A stretch of 64,000 nt of DNA from an uncultured Bacteroidia bacterium (GCA_943789165.1 CALSTB010000001.1:335113-399112), one strand, 5' to 3'; numbered from the stretch's first letter, positions 36,884 to 45,887 are shown. Translations and numbers: made by a program. Notes: generated by a model from the sequence alone, not told the origin.

Positions 36884-37534
36884 ATGAAATATTTATCGTC
36901 AATTTTAATTCTATTCATAGTTGGCATCACCACGTGCACCAATGCACAAAATAGAAGCTTTAACGTAGGTGTTCAGACTGGGAGTATTTATGATATTGGA
37001 ACAGGTGTTATTGGTCAATCAAATGGTGTTGCCGATGTGGATTTGAAAGGTTGGAAAGGGGATTATGCAAAGTTTGATTTAGGTTATGGACTAGCGGCAA
37101 GTTTGGATATAAAGACTCGATTCGCTCTAGATTTTGATATCTTATTTGGACAAATCACTGGTCAATCTGAGGAGCAGTATTATAAATCATCTCTTGGCAT
37201 GTACACTATGGGTTTTAGAACTTATTTCCGTCCACACGCTAACGCATCTCGATTAAATGCCTACGTAAGTTTGGGGATTGGTATGACCAGTTATGATGCT
37301 AAGAGATACTTTGTTATGGATGATGGTTTGTTTAACACGACCCAAGGTGTTGGCTTCAATAATTCAGTCGAAGTGGGCACGTTGATTGAATTAACTAAAA
37401 TCCTAAAAGTGCAAATTAGCTCTGGCATCTTACAGACCTATTCCGATGCACTGGATGGTTATGATAACTTAAAGGCAGGAGATCCAATAATGAGGACTAA
37501 AATTGGTTTACTGTTCTCTTTTAAGTCTGGTTAA
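36884..37534 (+). CDS. Small outer-membrane beta-barrel protein downstream of the adhesin
   Basis: 216 residues with a signal peptide (MKYLSSILILFIVGITTCTNAQ). The mature part alternates strands and turns (FRTYFRPHANASRLNAYVSLGIGM) as in the OmpA/OmpW-like barrel superfamily of Bacteroidota. It starts 7 bp after the adhesin stop, preceded by AAAGGAG, so it is cotranscribed. T9SS adhesins such as SprB are often followed by a PorP/SprF-type outer-membrane protein needed for display; this protein is shorter than that family (usually about 300 residues), so a similar role is an inference. Confidence 0.72.
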   Translation: MKYLSSILILFIVGITTCTNAQNRSFNVGVQTGSIYDIGTGVIGQSNGVADVDLKGWKGDYAKFDLGYGLAASLDIKTRFALDFDILFGQITGQSEEQYYKSSLGMYTMGFRTYFRPHANASRLNAYVSLGIGMTSYDAKRYFVMDDGLFNTTQGVGFNNSVEVGTLIELTKILKVQISSGILQTYSDALDGYDNLKAGDPIMRTKIGLLFSFKSG

Positions 37535-37670
37535 ACTGTTGAGGTCGAAGCATCTGAAGTTGATGATAAAACTTAAGGGTTCTGTTGCAACGAAACTGAT
37601 TTTGTCGCATCGTTTTATTAACCACAATAAAGTTTAGGCCACTGTCTAGTAGCCCGTTTCATCTGAAGGT

Positions 37671-37835
37671 GATATTAATTGTGACCTGTTTGATATAACG
37701 GGTAGGCTTATTTTAAGTTTTGGTTTTAACCATACGAAACACAAATCAATCGAAATAGACGGAGAAGCTGGATTGTACTATTTGACTGCAAACAATAGTC
37801 AAGTATACAGACCTATTAAACTCATTAAAGAGTAA
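37671..37835 (+). pseudogene. T9SS sorting-domain fragment of a lost propeller paralogue
   Basis: 54 codons and a stop in one open frame, beginning DINCDLFDITGRL and ending PIKLIKE, about 80 percent alike by eye to the last 54 residues of the 27256 protein. No start codon or upstream domains are present; sequence before 37671 is unrelated. It is the coding part of direct-repeat copy B. Confidence 0.85.
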
Positions 37836-38134
37836 GACCTTTTCATACTTTCGAATTTGCACTTGCGTAAAGTTTGGATTGCTGCGTTTCTGCTGATATC
37901 CCTCAAACGTCTGAGATAGCCCCCTACCGCTCTATTTCAAAACTTGACAACAAAAGATAAAGTGTATCGCTTGGTTTCAACCGCTAAGGTATCAAACTTC
38001 TAGATGCCCCCTACCAATTGTATTTCAACTCTGGTATTGATTCTGTTGTCACGTCGGATCAGTTCTCTGATGAAATGAAATAACAAGTAAAGCGGGTTGA
38101 AACTATTTTGTAGTTGGTTAATCTATCGTTTTAG
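37671..38134. repeat. Direct repeat copy B (about 465 bp)
   Basis: Matches copy A (29044-29508) with an offset of about 8.63 kb and the same orientation. It ends in ATCGTTTTAG directly against the left end of the IS3-type element. Confidence 0.9.
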
Positions 38135-38191
38135 TGTACGTCTTCAGCGAAAGTTGAACTTTTTGAGTTAAAAACTAAGAGAGAGTTCATG

Positions 38192-39166
38192 CTAATTTAG
38201 TTTAAATTTCTGATACTGTTTTTTACGAGCCTTAAGTGTCCTGATTTTGGTCTTTTTCCTTTGCTTCAATTTCACTTCGCCTTTTCCGTAGTAAACCTCA
38301 GCAGGAGTTAAGTTCTGCAAAGATTCGTGGTAGCGTTTGTAGTTGTAATACTCCACGAACTCGTTGAGTTTTCTTTCCAGTTGTTCAGGACTAAAATAAT
38401 TGTCTAGTTTGACCACATTCTTCATGGATCGGTGATAGCGTTCTATCTTTCCTTGGGTCTGTGGATGTAACGGACGGCCTCTAATATGCTCCATATTTTG
38501 ATTGCCAAGATATTCTGCAAGTTCGTTTGAGATATAACAAGATCCATTATCAGATAGTAGTTTTGGCTTGTTGGTCTGTGACACCTCAGATGCCAATAAG
38601 GCTTGATCTAGGGTATCTTTCACGTCTTGTGCCTTCATGCTAGAGCACAGCCTCCAGTTGACTATAAATCGACTATAGTCATCTAATATGGTTGACAGGT
38701 AATACCAACCCCAACCGAAGATCTTGAAGTAAGTGAAGTCCGTCTGCCACATCTGGTTGACTCGTGTGGTTTTATCCTTAAAACTGTCCGAAGCACTCAT
38801 GATTCTAAAGGATGGTGTGGTTATTAATCCATTTTCTTTTAGTATGCGATAAACACTAGATTCGCTGATGTAATAGCTGTACGTATCGGTAATATGCCAG
38901 GCCACTTCACGTGACGAAAGCTCTGGCCTTTCTAAAGCTATCTCAACTACCTTGTCCCGGTCTTGCTCATTGATTCTATTCCAAGAACCTTGCCTTTTAC
39001 TGGGCTTACGTGCCAGTCCTTCATAGCCTAACTCGGTGTAAGCTCTGTACCAGTTGTAAAATGTTGTTTTGTTAATTTTAAGCTCTCTCAGAGTGCGGAT
39101 AACACCCAAATCTGATTGCTCTACAAGTTGAATCAACTCGTATTTCTCTTGTTGACTGTAATGCAT
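38192..39166 (-). CDS. IS3-family transposase orfB (DDE integrase core)
   Basis: 324 residues: N-terminal helix-turn-helix (about 15-60, NKTTFYNWYRAY), an HTH-21-like middle, and the rve catalytic core with Asp in WQTDFTYF (about 140), Asp in LSDNGSCY (about 205) and Glu in KIERYHRS (about 240). All three catalytic residues are intact. It begins 11 bp after orfA in a different arrangement from the usual overlapping frames, so it may be translated separately. Confidence 0.93.
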   Translation of the reverse strand: MHYSQQEKYELIQLVEQSDLGVIRTLRELKINKTTFYNWYRAYTELGYEGLARKPSKRQGSWNRINEQDRDKVVEIALERPELSSREVAWHITDTYSYYISESSVYRILKENGLITTPSFRIMSASDSFKDKTTRVNQMWQTDFTYFKIFGWGWYYLSTILDDYSRFIVNWRLCSSMKAQDVKDTLDQALLASEVSQTNKPKLLSDNGSCYISNELAEYLGNQNMEHIRGRPLHPQTQGKIERYHRSMKNVVKLDNYFSPEQLERKLNEFVEYYNYKRYHESLQNLTPAEVYYGKGEVKLKQRKKTKIRTLKARKKQYQKFKLN

Positions 39167-39177
39167 ATACTTGGGCC

Positions 39178-39528
39178 TTATGAGTCTTCTCCATTTACGT
39201 TTTTTTTCAAAGTTCTTACCTCTAGGGATAGTTCAGCTACCAGTTCTTTTAATGAACGGTTTTCCCCCTTGAGCTCTTGAACTTCTGTAGTGCTGGCCTC
39301 ACGCATGGTATCGCCTGTTAAACGACGTTTGCCTGCTTCCATGAAGTCTTTGGCCCACTTGTAATAGTTGCCCTGGCTAATACCTTCTTTTCGACATAAC
39401 TCGGCAATCGTGGTTTCTCCACGCATACCTTCAATAATGATTCTAATCTTTTCTTCTGAACTGTAGACCTTTCTAGTCTTTCTTTTTAATTCACTGATCA
39501 GTGAACTTGTACTTTTCTTCTTTACCAT
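39178..39528 (-). CDS. IS3-family transposase orfA (helix-turn-helix)
   Basis: 116 residues. HTH at about residues 20-65 (SSEEKIRIIIEGMRGE, then ISQGNYYKWAKDF) and a C-terminal leucine-zipper-like coiled coil (about 83-110, LKGENRSLKELVAELSLEV), the standard plan of IS3 OrfA, which binds the inverted repeats. Confidence 0.92.
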   Translation of the reverse strand: MVKKKSTSSLISELKRKTRKVYSSEEKIRIIIEGMRGETTIAELCRKEGISQGNYYKWAKDFMEAGKRRLTGDTMREASTTEVQELKGENRSLKELVAELSLEVRTLKKNVNGEDS

Positions 39529-39786
39529 CTCTGGGTGATTTAAAGGGTTATAAATATATTAAAACCTCTCTCTTAAATCTTTACCCTTAATAGTTCACTT
39601 TTTGCTGACGGTATACACATGCGACATTAAAAATGACATCAGATAACTGAAGTCAATATGTAGTATTCAAATCAATTGCCAAAAACGTAACACACACAAA
39701 AAGAGACAGTTACAAAATGAGCATTACGCCAAAATATTCCAAATGTGGAATGTATTCCCAAATATGGATGCCAAAATGTGCTGAAA

Positions 39787-41484
39787 TTAAGTTTGAAATA
39801 ACTTGAACAGATTGATTTTTTCGTAGCTGAATTTGCCACCTAATTCATCGAATAAAGTCTTAGACCGAACCAAGCCATTTTCCAAAAAATCTTCAGCGTT
39901 TTTTCTGTCCCTGATACGCTCCACGGCAGCTTCCATTTCTTCCAGTCCTTTAAGAGATGACTTTAGTCTTTGATAATTAAGTTCAACCCCCTCGGCTTTA
40001 AGTGTCACTAAGTGACTCACCACGGTTCCAGTCGTTAACCCTCTTTCGTCTGCTATTTCTTTTAAAGACTTACCTAATGCAAATAAGGCCTTAGTTTGGT
40101 TTTGGGTCGATATTTTTTTGGACTTCGCTTTAAGTTTTTTGGAGTTTCGCTTTATTTCATCAGCATCGGTAGTGCCACCGCAGTGCTTGATAAACTGAAT
40201 ATGTTGCTTGTTAATGTTGGTGAGATCAATTGTCTTTTCAGCGTGTTCACTCAATTCTTGAAACCGCTTGTCTGCTTTCAAGGCAAGTCCATCCACTTGA
40301 AGCGCTATTTCGTTATACCCCAATAAACGTAATCCATTGATGTCTTTTAATCGGGAGAGCGCCACATATCCTTGGCCAGTTTCAAAAGTCTTGGTTAAGT
40401 CGATTTCCGCCGCTTCCAAAGTCATGCCTTGGCTTTTATGAACCGTAATTGCCCAGGCAAGGCGTAAAGGCACTTGAGTAAAAGACGCTAAGGTTTTACC
40501 TGTCTCGTCGTCGACCGACCAGACTTCTGGTTCTGCAATGAGTTCTTTTCCATTACTTAGCCGCACCATAGGATGGCCAGTGTCTGGGTCAAAGCCGACT
40601 ACCGACCCCAGCGTGCCATTCATAAAACCTTTTTCATAGTTGTTCTTCACAAACATGACTCGGGCGTTTTCTTTTAAGATAAGATTCTCCGGAGCAAGCA
40701 CCGATTTTTGAAGCATGTCTTTTAGTCCTTGGTTTCCTTTGGTTACTGCTACAAAGACTTCTTCTTCACCAGCCAAGGTTTCTATTTCTTCAAGATTTAC
40801 ACGGTCAACATCAAAATTATGGCTGTATAACCGGGTAGGTTCTTCTTTGAATTTATTGTACACCGCCTCATCCAAAATGGCCATGCTTTTTGGCGATACG
40901 TCGTTTTGGCGAATTTCGTTTAATACTTCGTTGAGCTCGTTATCGGTTTGACGAAATTGCTCCGTTAAATAACAAACCGTTAATTGAGCATCCACCCAGG
41001 ATTTACTCATGAAAGCGAACTTTTCTCTGTTCGTTTCTTCATTTTTAGTAACAGGGGGAAGCTGGAAGAAATCACCAGATAGTACAACCTGTAGTCCGCC
41101 AAAAGATTCAAAACTGGATTTTAAATGTGTCAGAATTTCATCAACCATTTGAAGTTGATTCTTATGCAACATGGAAATTTCATCAATGATCAAAACCTTC
41201 GCGTTTGATACATTTTTCTGGATGTATTTCTTTTCTGCAAGCTTCCTTAAATCAACCTGATGGATATTGTCTTTGACGCCCATCCCACACCAAGAGTGGA
41301 TGGTTTGTCCATTCATATGTGTTGCAGCAATCCCTGTAGAAGCCGTTACCGCTACAGGTATTCTTCTTTCCTTTAAGTATTTAATATATTGATTTAAAAC
41401 ATACGTTTTACCCGTTCCGGCTGAACCCGTTAAAAAGACATTTCTTCCAGATTTTAAAATGGCCAGAGCCGTTTCTTGTTGCAT
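39787..41484 (-). CDS. PIF1/RecD-like helicase with C-terminal HTH
   Basis: 565 residues of superfamily 1B. Walker A GSAGTGKT (20-27), Walker B IIDEISML (about 97-104), the PIF1-type SGDFFQLPPV (about 130-139), and the 2B/VI motifs AITVHKSQGMT (about 342-352) and VALSR (about 372-376) are intact. The C-terminal 130 residues carry a helix-turn-helix (LFALGKSLKEIADERGLT), as in Bacteroidota HTH-40 helicases. 5'-3' DNA helicase, role in replication or recombination inferred. It follows terC by 18 bp and may end the cysS operon. Confidence 0.9.
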   Translation of the reverse strand: MQQETALAILKSGRNVFLTGSAGTGKTYVLNQYIKYLKERRIPVAVTASTGIAATHMNGQTIHSWCGMGVKDNIHQVDLRKLAEKKYIQKNVSNAKVLIIDEISMLHKNQLQMVDEILTHLKSSFESFGGLQVVLSGDFFQLPPVTKNEETNREKFAFMSKSWVDAQLTVCYLTEQFRQTDNELNEVLNEIRQNDVSPKSMAILDEAVYNKFKEEPTRLYSHNFDVDRVNLEEIETLAGEEEVFVAVTKGNQGLKDMLQKSVLAPENLILKENARVMFVKNNYEKGFMNGTLGSVVGFDPDTGHPMVRLSNGKELIAEPEVWSVDDETGKTLASFTQVPLRLAWAITVHKSQGMTLEAAEIDLTKTFETGQGYVALSRLKDINGLRLLGYNEIALQVDGLALKADKRFQELSEHAEKTIDLTNINKQHIQFIKHCGGTTDADEIKRNSKKLKAKSKKISTQNQTKALFALGKSLKEIADERGLTTGTVVSHLVTLKAEGVELNYQRLKSSLKGLEEMEAAVERIRDRKNAEDFLENGLVRSKTLFDELGGKFSYEKINLFKLFQT

Positions 41485-41502
41485 GAAGGATTACTTAAGT
41501 AC

Positions 41503-42297
41503 TCACTGCTTTGACATTTTTGAGGCAATTTTTCGTTGATACCTTCCTTGTACAATGTCAATTAATACCATAATAGTAATGATAAAATAGAAAGTAACCT
41601 TATTCATCACCGTCACTTTGGTACCAAAAAACTCCATATGAGCCAAATGTCCACCCTCCGTAATTAGCATGATGCCAACAACGAATAAAACGAACAATCC
41701 AAGCACCTCATACATGCGGTTCTTTTTTAGAAATGTTGAAACTCTATCTGCCAACCAAATCATCAATATACCTCCAATTACAATGGCAGTTGCCATAACG
41801 GCAAAGACTCTTGAAAGCGCCATTGCACTTAAAATGGAATCAAAAGAAAACACAAGGTTCATCAAAACAATCCAAAAAATTACCTGACCTGCTGTCTTTG
41901 GTTTTTTAGAGTCTTTATCATCATGAATGTCATCCAGACTCATCATGTGCCAGATTTCCTTAATGGCTGTATATAAAATGAAAATACCACCAATCAAAAC
42001 AATTAGGCTGTGTACGTTGAACTCACCAGCGAATACGCCGTCCCAATTAAAAGCAAACAATGGCTCTTGGACAAGGCTGACAACGCGCAATAAAACAAAC
42101 AACAAAACAATCCTAAAAATAACGGCTAAACCAATACCCGTTTTCCGGACCATACTTTGTTTTTCAAGTGGGGCTTTTTGCGACTCCAAAGAGATATACA
42201 ACAAGTTGTCGAAACCAAGCACAGCTTGAAGCATGATCAACATGATCAGATCGCCAAGATTTTCAAGGGTAAAGATTGAGAGTAATACAGTATCCAT
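41503..42297 (-). CDS. TerC-family integral membrane protein
   Basis: 264 residues with seven or so hydrophobic helices and conserved acidic residues inside them (GFDNLLYISLES near 29-40; NLVFSFDSILSAMAL near 146-160), as in TerC/Alx proteins, which are linked to tellurite resistance and, in characterised members, manganese export. A charged loop with DDIHDDKDSKKPK joins the two halves. It follows the M28 peptidase gene by 33 bp on the same strand. Confidence 0.9.
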   Translation of the reverse strand: MDTVLLSIFTLENLGDLIMLIMLQAVLGFDNLLYISLESQKAPLEKQSMVRKTGIGLAVIFRIVLLFVLLRVVSLVQEPLFAFNWDGVFAGEFNVHSLIVLIGGIFILYTAIKEIWHMMSLDDIHDDKDSKKPKTAGQVIFWIVLMNLVFSFDSILSAMALSRVFAVMATAIVIGGILMIWLADRVSTFLKKNRMYEVLGLFVLFVVGIMLITEGGHLAHMEFFGTKVTVMNKVTFYFIITIMVLIDIVQGRYQRKIASKMSKQ

Positions 42298-42330
42298 TTC
42301 AGAAGTATTTAAAATGAGTTCAGGGAAAAA

Positions 42331-43302
42331 TTATCGTTTATTGGTAACAACATGCAAAACAGTATGTCCAACCGCCTTTAAGGTGTTTTTATCAATAATA
42401 TCCATGTTGTCAGTTTGCTTATGCCAATGTGTAGGAAAACTATTCATCGTGTTTAAATCAAAATGAATAATGTCTATTGAAGGAATACCCGCAAACCTGT
42501 TCATATATACATGGTCATCTGTAATGGTATTCCCTTGGATCATTAAGAAATATTCGCCATAACCAAGGCTTTGACCTGTTTTCCAAGTTTCTAATAGTAA
42601 CGACTGGTTAAAAACGGTTGAATTTCCTTCAAGTGCAAACGTGGCATTTTTCGCTCCAACCATATCCAACAATATACCATGATTGGCAGTATACTTACCT
42701 TCCATAACTGAGTTCCCCCATTGCTGAGATCCCAAACACCAAGATTCCGGTCGCCCTCCACTTTCTCCTCCATCTTCTTGATCAAAAAAGATGATGTCAA
42801 TGCCATATTCAATATCTTTTCCCTGTAATTGTCGGGCAATTTCTAGTAGAACACCAACGCCACTTGCTCCGTCATTTGCCCCATCCGCGGGCTTGTCGTT
42901 TATTTCTGGATCCTCGTCTGATTGCGGTCTTGTATCCCAATGAGCAGCTAATAATATGCGCTTTGGTTTGTCGACATTGAATCGGCCCCAAACATTAAAT
43001 ATTGGGTAGTTTTCATCTTTGTAATCGATCAAGTTTCCTGTCAGCACTTCAGCTGTGTCACAATACTGGGCAAGCTTGTTCTTGAGGTAATTTAAAGTCA
43101 ACTGGTGCGCTGTGGTTCCAGGAACACGTGGACCAAACTCAACTTGTTCGGCAACGAATTTATAGGCCGAATCGGCGTCGAATGCAACATTAACAATCGG
43201 ATTAGGTTTCGGATCACTCCCTTTTCCAGGATCCTTGACCATAGGTTTACACGCGCCAATGAATAATATGATTAATACAGATACGTATAGTTTATGTTGC
43301 AT
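42331..43302 (-). CDS. M28-family lipoprotein peptidase / glutaminyl cyclase-like
   Basis: 323 residues. A lipoprotein signal ends in IGAC (Cys18). The zinc-enzyme core has HWDTRP (about 122), DGANDGASGVG (about 142-152), FDQEDGGE (about 177-184) and a late His in HFDLNT (about 285), matching the M28 family branch that includes bacterial glutaminyl-peptide cyclotransferases. It acts at the periplasmic or outer-membrane face. The start overlaps the cysS stop as TAATG, so translation is coupled. Peptidase against cyclase activity cannot be decided here. Confidence 0.87.
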   Translation of the reverse strand: MQHKLYVSVLIILFIGACKPMVKDPGKGSDPKPNPIVNVAFDADSAYKFVAEQVEFGPRVPGTTAHQLTLNYLKNKLAQYCDTAEVLTGNLIDYKDENYPIFNVWGRFNVDKPKRILLAAHWDTRPQSDEDPEINDKPADGANDGASGVGVLLEIARQLQGKDIEYGIDIIFFDQEDGGESGGRPESWCLGSQQWGNSVMEGKYTANHGILLDMVGAKNATFALEGNSTVFNQSLLLETWKTGQSLGYGEYFLMIQGNTITDDHVYMNRFAGIPSIDIIHFDLNTMNSFPTHWHKQTDNMDIIDKNTLKAVGHTVLHVVTNKR

Positions 43303-44762
43303 TATATAGGGTTGTAAGTAGTGCCGTCTTTTCCATCTTTAATTTCAAAACCAATTTCTTTCAAACGGTCTCGTATGTTATCTGACAACGAATAGTTTTT
43401 GTCTAACTTGGCTTGCTGACGCAATTCTAACGCAAATTGTATCAAACCATCAATTTTCTCAGAACCATCATTCGATGTTTCATTTTGCAATCCTAATATG
43501 TCATGAACAAATGTATGTGCTAAAGTTGATAAGGACGATCTATCTGCTTCGTTGATTGTTTCCTTTCCATCAGTGATTAAATTAACCCACTTAACCATTT
43601 CGAACAAATGCGCAATGGCAATAGGAGAGTTAAAATCATCGTTCATGGCACCATATAGCTTCTCTTTGATGTCATTAACGTCCACACTAGATTTGTCAAA
43701 CGTTGGAAGACCATCGATTGCCTCCAATGCAACCATCAGTCGTTTTAATCCTTTCTCTGCAGCTTGTAAAGCTTCGTTGCTAAAATCCAAAGTACTTCGG
43801 TAATGTGCTTGAAGCATAAAAAACCGAATGGTCATGGCACTATAGGCTTGGGTCAACAAGGGATGATTTCCTGTTAGCATTTCTCTTGGAGTAACACCCG
43901 TACCTTCACTTTTGGCCATTTTCTTACCATTGAAGGTCAGCATATTGGTATGCAACCAATACTTGACTGGTTCTTCGTCATAACCCGCTTTGTTTTGAGC
44001 TATTTCACATTCATGATGTGGGAATTTTAAATCCATTCCACCTCCATGAATATCGAATTGTTTACCCAAATACTTCGTACTCATCACAGAACATTCGAGG
44101 TGCCAACCTGGAAAACCAACTCCCCAAGGTGAGTTCCACTTCATAATGTGTTGTGGCTCTGCGTTTTTCCATAAGGCGAAATCTGCAGGGTGTTTTTTAT
44201 CGTCTTGTCCGTCTAAAGCCCTTTTATTTGAGATAAGGTCATCAACATTTCGCCCCGACAACTCTCCGTAATTACGCGATTTGTTATACGCTGCAACGTC
44301 AAAATAAACAGAGCCATTAGAAACATAGGCCAAACCTTTATCAAGGATGGTTTGCACCAACTCAATTTGCTCAATAAGATGTCCTGTTGCGGTAGGTTCA
44401 ATGCTTGGAGGTAAGGCGTTAAACTTTTCCATGGTTTGGTGAAAGTCTACAGTATACCGTTGCACCACTTCCATGGGTTCAATATTTTCTAAACGGGCTT
44501 TTTTAGAAATGCGGTCCTCAGACGTATCGTCCAACAAATGGCCAACATCGGTGATGTTTCTGACATATCGAACCTTATAACCCAAGTGCAACAAATAGCG
44601 ATAAATTAAATCGAATGAACCAAAGGTTCTTACGTTACCAATATGTACCTCGCTATACACAGTTGGCCCACACACATACATACCCACGAAAGGAGGATTT
44701 AGAGGTTCAAAGACTTCTATTTCTCTATTCTTAGAATTGTAAAGCTTCAACTGTGTTTGCAT
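43302..44762 (-). CDS. cysS: Cysteinyl-tRNA synthetase
   Basis: 486 residues, class I synthetase. Zinc-binding YVCGPTVY (about 29-36), HIGH variant HIGNVRT (about 41-47), ECSVMS and HHECEIAQ zinc/active-site segments (about 218-245) and KMSKS variant KMAKSEG (about 280). It charges tRNA-Cys. A consensus promoter ends 4 nt before the ATG, so the mRNA is probably leaderless. First gene of a likely operon with the M28 lipoprotein, terC and the helicase. Confidence 0.97.
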   Translation of the reverse strand: MQTQLKLYNSKNREIEVFEPLNPPFVGMYVCGPTVYSEVHIGNVRTFGSFDLIYRYLLHLGYKVRYVRNITDVGHLLDDTSEDRISKKARLENIEPMEVVQRYTVDFHQTMEKFNALPPSIEPTATGHLIEQIELVQTILDKGLAYVSNGSVYFDVAAYNKSRNYGELSGRNVDDLISNKRALDGQDDKKHPADFALWKNAEPQHIMKWNSPWGVGFPGWHLECSVMSTKYLGKQFDIHGGGMDLKFPHHECEIAQNKAGYDEEPVKYWLHTNMLTFNGKKMAKSEGTGVTPREMLTGNHPLLTQAYSAMTIRFFMLQAHYRSTLDFSNEALQAAEKGLKRLMVALEAIDGLPTFDKSSVDVNDIKEKLYGAMNDDFNSPIAIAHLFEMVKWVNLITDGKETINEADRSSLSTLAHTFVHDILGLQNETSNDGSEKIDGLIQFALELRQQAKLDKNYSLSDNIRDRLKEIGFEIKDGKDGTTYNPI

Positions 44763-44766
44763 GCGA

Positions 44767-44795
44767 CAAAGATATATAAACCGAATAAAGGCAAA
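44767..44795 (-). promoter_or_regulatory. Promoter of cysS (leaderless)
   Basis: On the minus strand TTTG (44795-44792), 17 nt, TATCTTTG (44774-44767). The start codon A is at 44762, 5 bases after the box, where transcription should begin. Confidence 0.6.
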
Positions 44796-45059
44796 GGAAG
44801 CTCGCTACCAAATTACTTAAGTTTGAAATTCAACAAAAACACATAAAAAAAATTGCCATTCTTTTCGGTATTTTAGTTGTAATGTGGTATCACCTCTAAA
44901 CGCCAACAAATGAACATCTTACGAGAAAAAACGTCCTACCAATAGGACAAAAATAAACCTAGACAATTTTCGTAAACACCTAAAAACTAAGCGGTTAATA
45001 ATACCCCATTGCGTTGGGAATAGCTCTTGGAATATCTACTGAAATAATTATTAATTAAC
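44796..45059. other. Intergenic region between cysS and the DUF4476 gene
   Basis: About 270 bp with no supportable gene. It includes the upstream region of the plus-strand DUF4476 gene; no good TAnnTTTG box is recognised there. Confidence 0.5.
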
Positions 45060-45065
45060 AGGAGG
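45060..45065 (+). promoter_or_regulatory. Consensus Shine-Dalgarno site AGGAGG
   Basis: AGGAGG lies 6 nt before the ATG at 45072. A full consensus is uncommon in Bacteroidota and fixes this start. Confidence 0.7.
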
Positions 45066-45071
45066 TATATT

Positions 45072-45830
45072 ATGAAAACTACTTTTACTCTTTTAACAGT
45101 ATTAACAATGAGCATCTTCGGTATAGATGCACAAGCTGCGGTGAGCTCGAAGCTTCACCTCAACTTATTTAACGACGGACGGTTTGTCGTCGTCGTCGAC
45201 GGGATTAGGTACAACGATGTTGGTGGAACACTCGCCATTCACAATTTAAGGGCAGGAACCCATCAAGTAAAAATCGTTGAGGTCTTTGGTCGTCAAGGTC
45301 GTGGGCGCGGACAAAATGCTGGGCGTGAAGTCTTGTACAATGGTTCAGTAAACATTCCATTTAGGTCGGCTGTGTTTGCACGTCTAACAGACAACTACAA
45401 TTTACGTGTGACCGAAGTCAAACAACTAAACCCACCAGTCCGACAAAGGCCAGTGTACCGCGACAACCATCGACGAAATGGGCCAACTTACGGTAACAGA
45501 GGAGGCAACCGTGGGTACAATGCCTTTATCTCGACCAAACAACAAATGCGACGCGCGTCGTTTGACCGTAACAAGCTTGCCATTGCAAAACAGTTTGTTC
45601 GTTCATCTCGACCAACCAGTGCAGAAGTAAGTCAGTTAATGAACTTAATGGCGTTTGACAAAACGAAGCTTGAACTCGCAAAGTTCTCTTATGGCTTTGT
45701 GGTTGATCCTTTCAACTTCAGACAAGTACGAAGAAGCCTGACCTTTGATAGCAGTGTGCGGCAATTAGACCGATTCATTGCAAACCAACAAACCGCTCCT
45801 CGTAACAATCGAAACAGAAGACGTCGATAA
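45072..45830 (+). CDS. DUF4476-containing exported protein
   Basis: 252 residues with a signal peptide (cleavage after AQAA, about residue 23). An N-terminal beta-sandwich-like domain (about 25-115, LHLNLFNDGRFVVVVDG) is followed by a basic, Gly/Arg/Asn-rich linker (about 120-155) and the C-terminal DUF4476 helical domain (about 158-240, ending near DRFIANQQ). Function of the family is unknown; it is common among secreted proteins of Bacteroidota. Flanked by a consensus ribosome binding site and a strong terminator, suggesting high expression from a single-gene unit. Confidence 0.85.
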   Translation: MKTTFTLLTVLTMSIFGIDAQAAVSSKLHLNLFNDGRFVVVVDGIRYNDVGGTLAIHNLRAGTHQVKIVEVFGRQGRGRGQNAGREVLYNGSVNIPFRSAVFARLTDNYNLRVTEVKQLNPPVRQRPVYRDNHRRNGPTYGNRGGNRGYNAFISTKQQMRRASFDRNKLAIAKQFVRSSRPTSAEVSQLMNLMAFDKTKLELAKFSYGFVVDPFNFRQVRRSLTFDSSVRQLDRFIANQQTAPRNNRNRRRR

Positions 45831-45857
45831 TTACTTTTTATACTTTTACTTACGTTT

Positions 45858-45887
45858 AGCAGTCTCCATTTCGGAGGCTGCTTTTTT
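45858..45887 (+). terminator. Terminator of the DUF4476 gene
   Basis: AGCAGTCTCC pairs (one T-G wobble) with GGAGGCTGCT around ATTTC and is followed by TTTTTT. Confidence 0.85.

Larger units (their letters stand above)
37535..38134. other. Non-coding region between barrel gene and IS element
   Basis: Holds 37535-37670 without recognisable content, then copy B of the direct repeat with the sorting-domain fragment, then non-coding sequence up to the IS end at 38135. Confidence 0.6.
38135..39617 (-). mobile_element. IS3-family insertion sequence, apparently complete
   Basis: About 1.48 kb with orfA and orfB on the minus strand. The ends are imperfect inverted repeats: left TGTACGTCTTCAGCGAAAG and, on the other strand, right TGTATACCGTCAGCAAAAA, with further matches inward to AAGAGAGAG. 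Ends are TG...CA as in IS3. No target-site duplication is seen (TTAG on the left, CATG on the right), so the insertion is old or its flanks were rearranged. Confidence 0.85.

Noticed and set aside
37577-37597. GGGTTCTGTTGCAACGAAACT, resembling the ends of IS6-family elements
   Set aside because: Only one such end is present, with no matching inverted copy and no transposase of that family nearby.
39700-39780. TTCCA-AATG-TGGAA and neighbouring similar words as a terminator of the helicase gene
   Set aside because: Five-bp stem without a T run; could be chance in AT-rich sequence.
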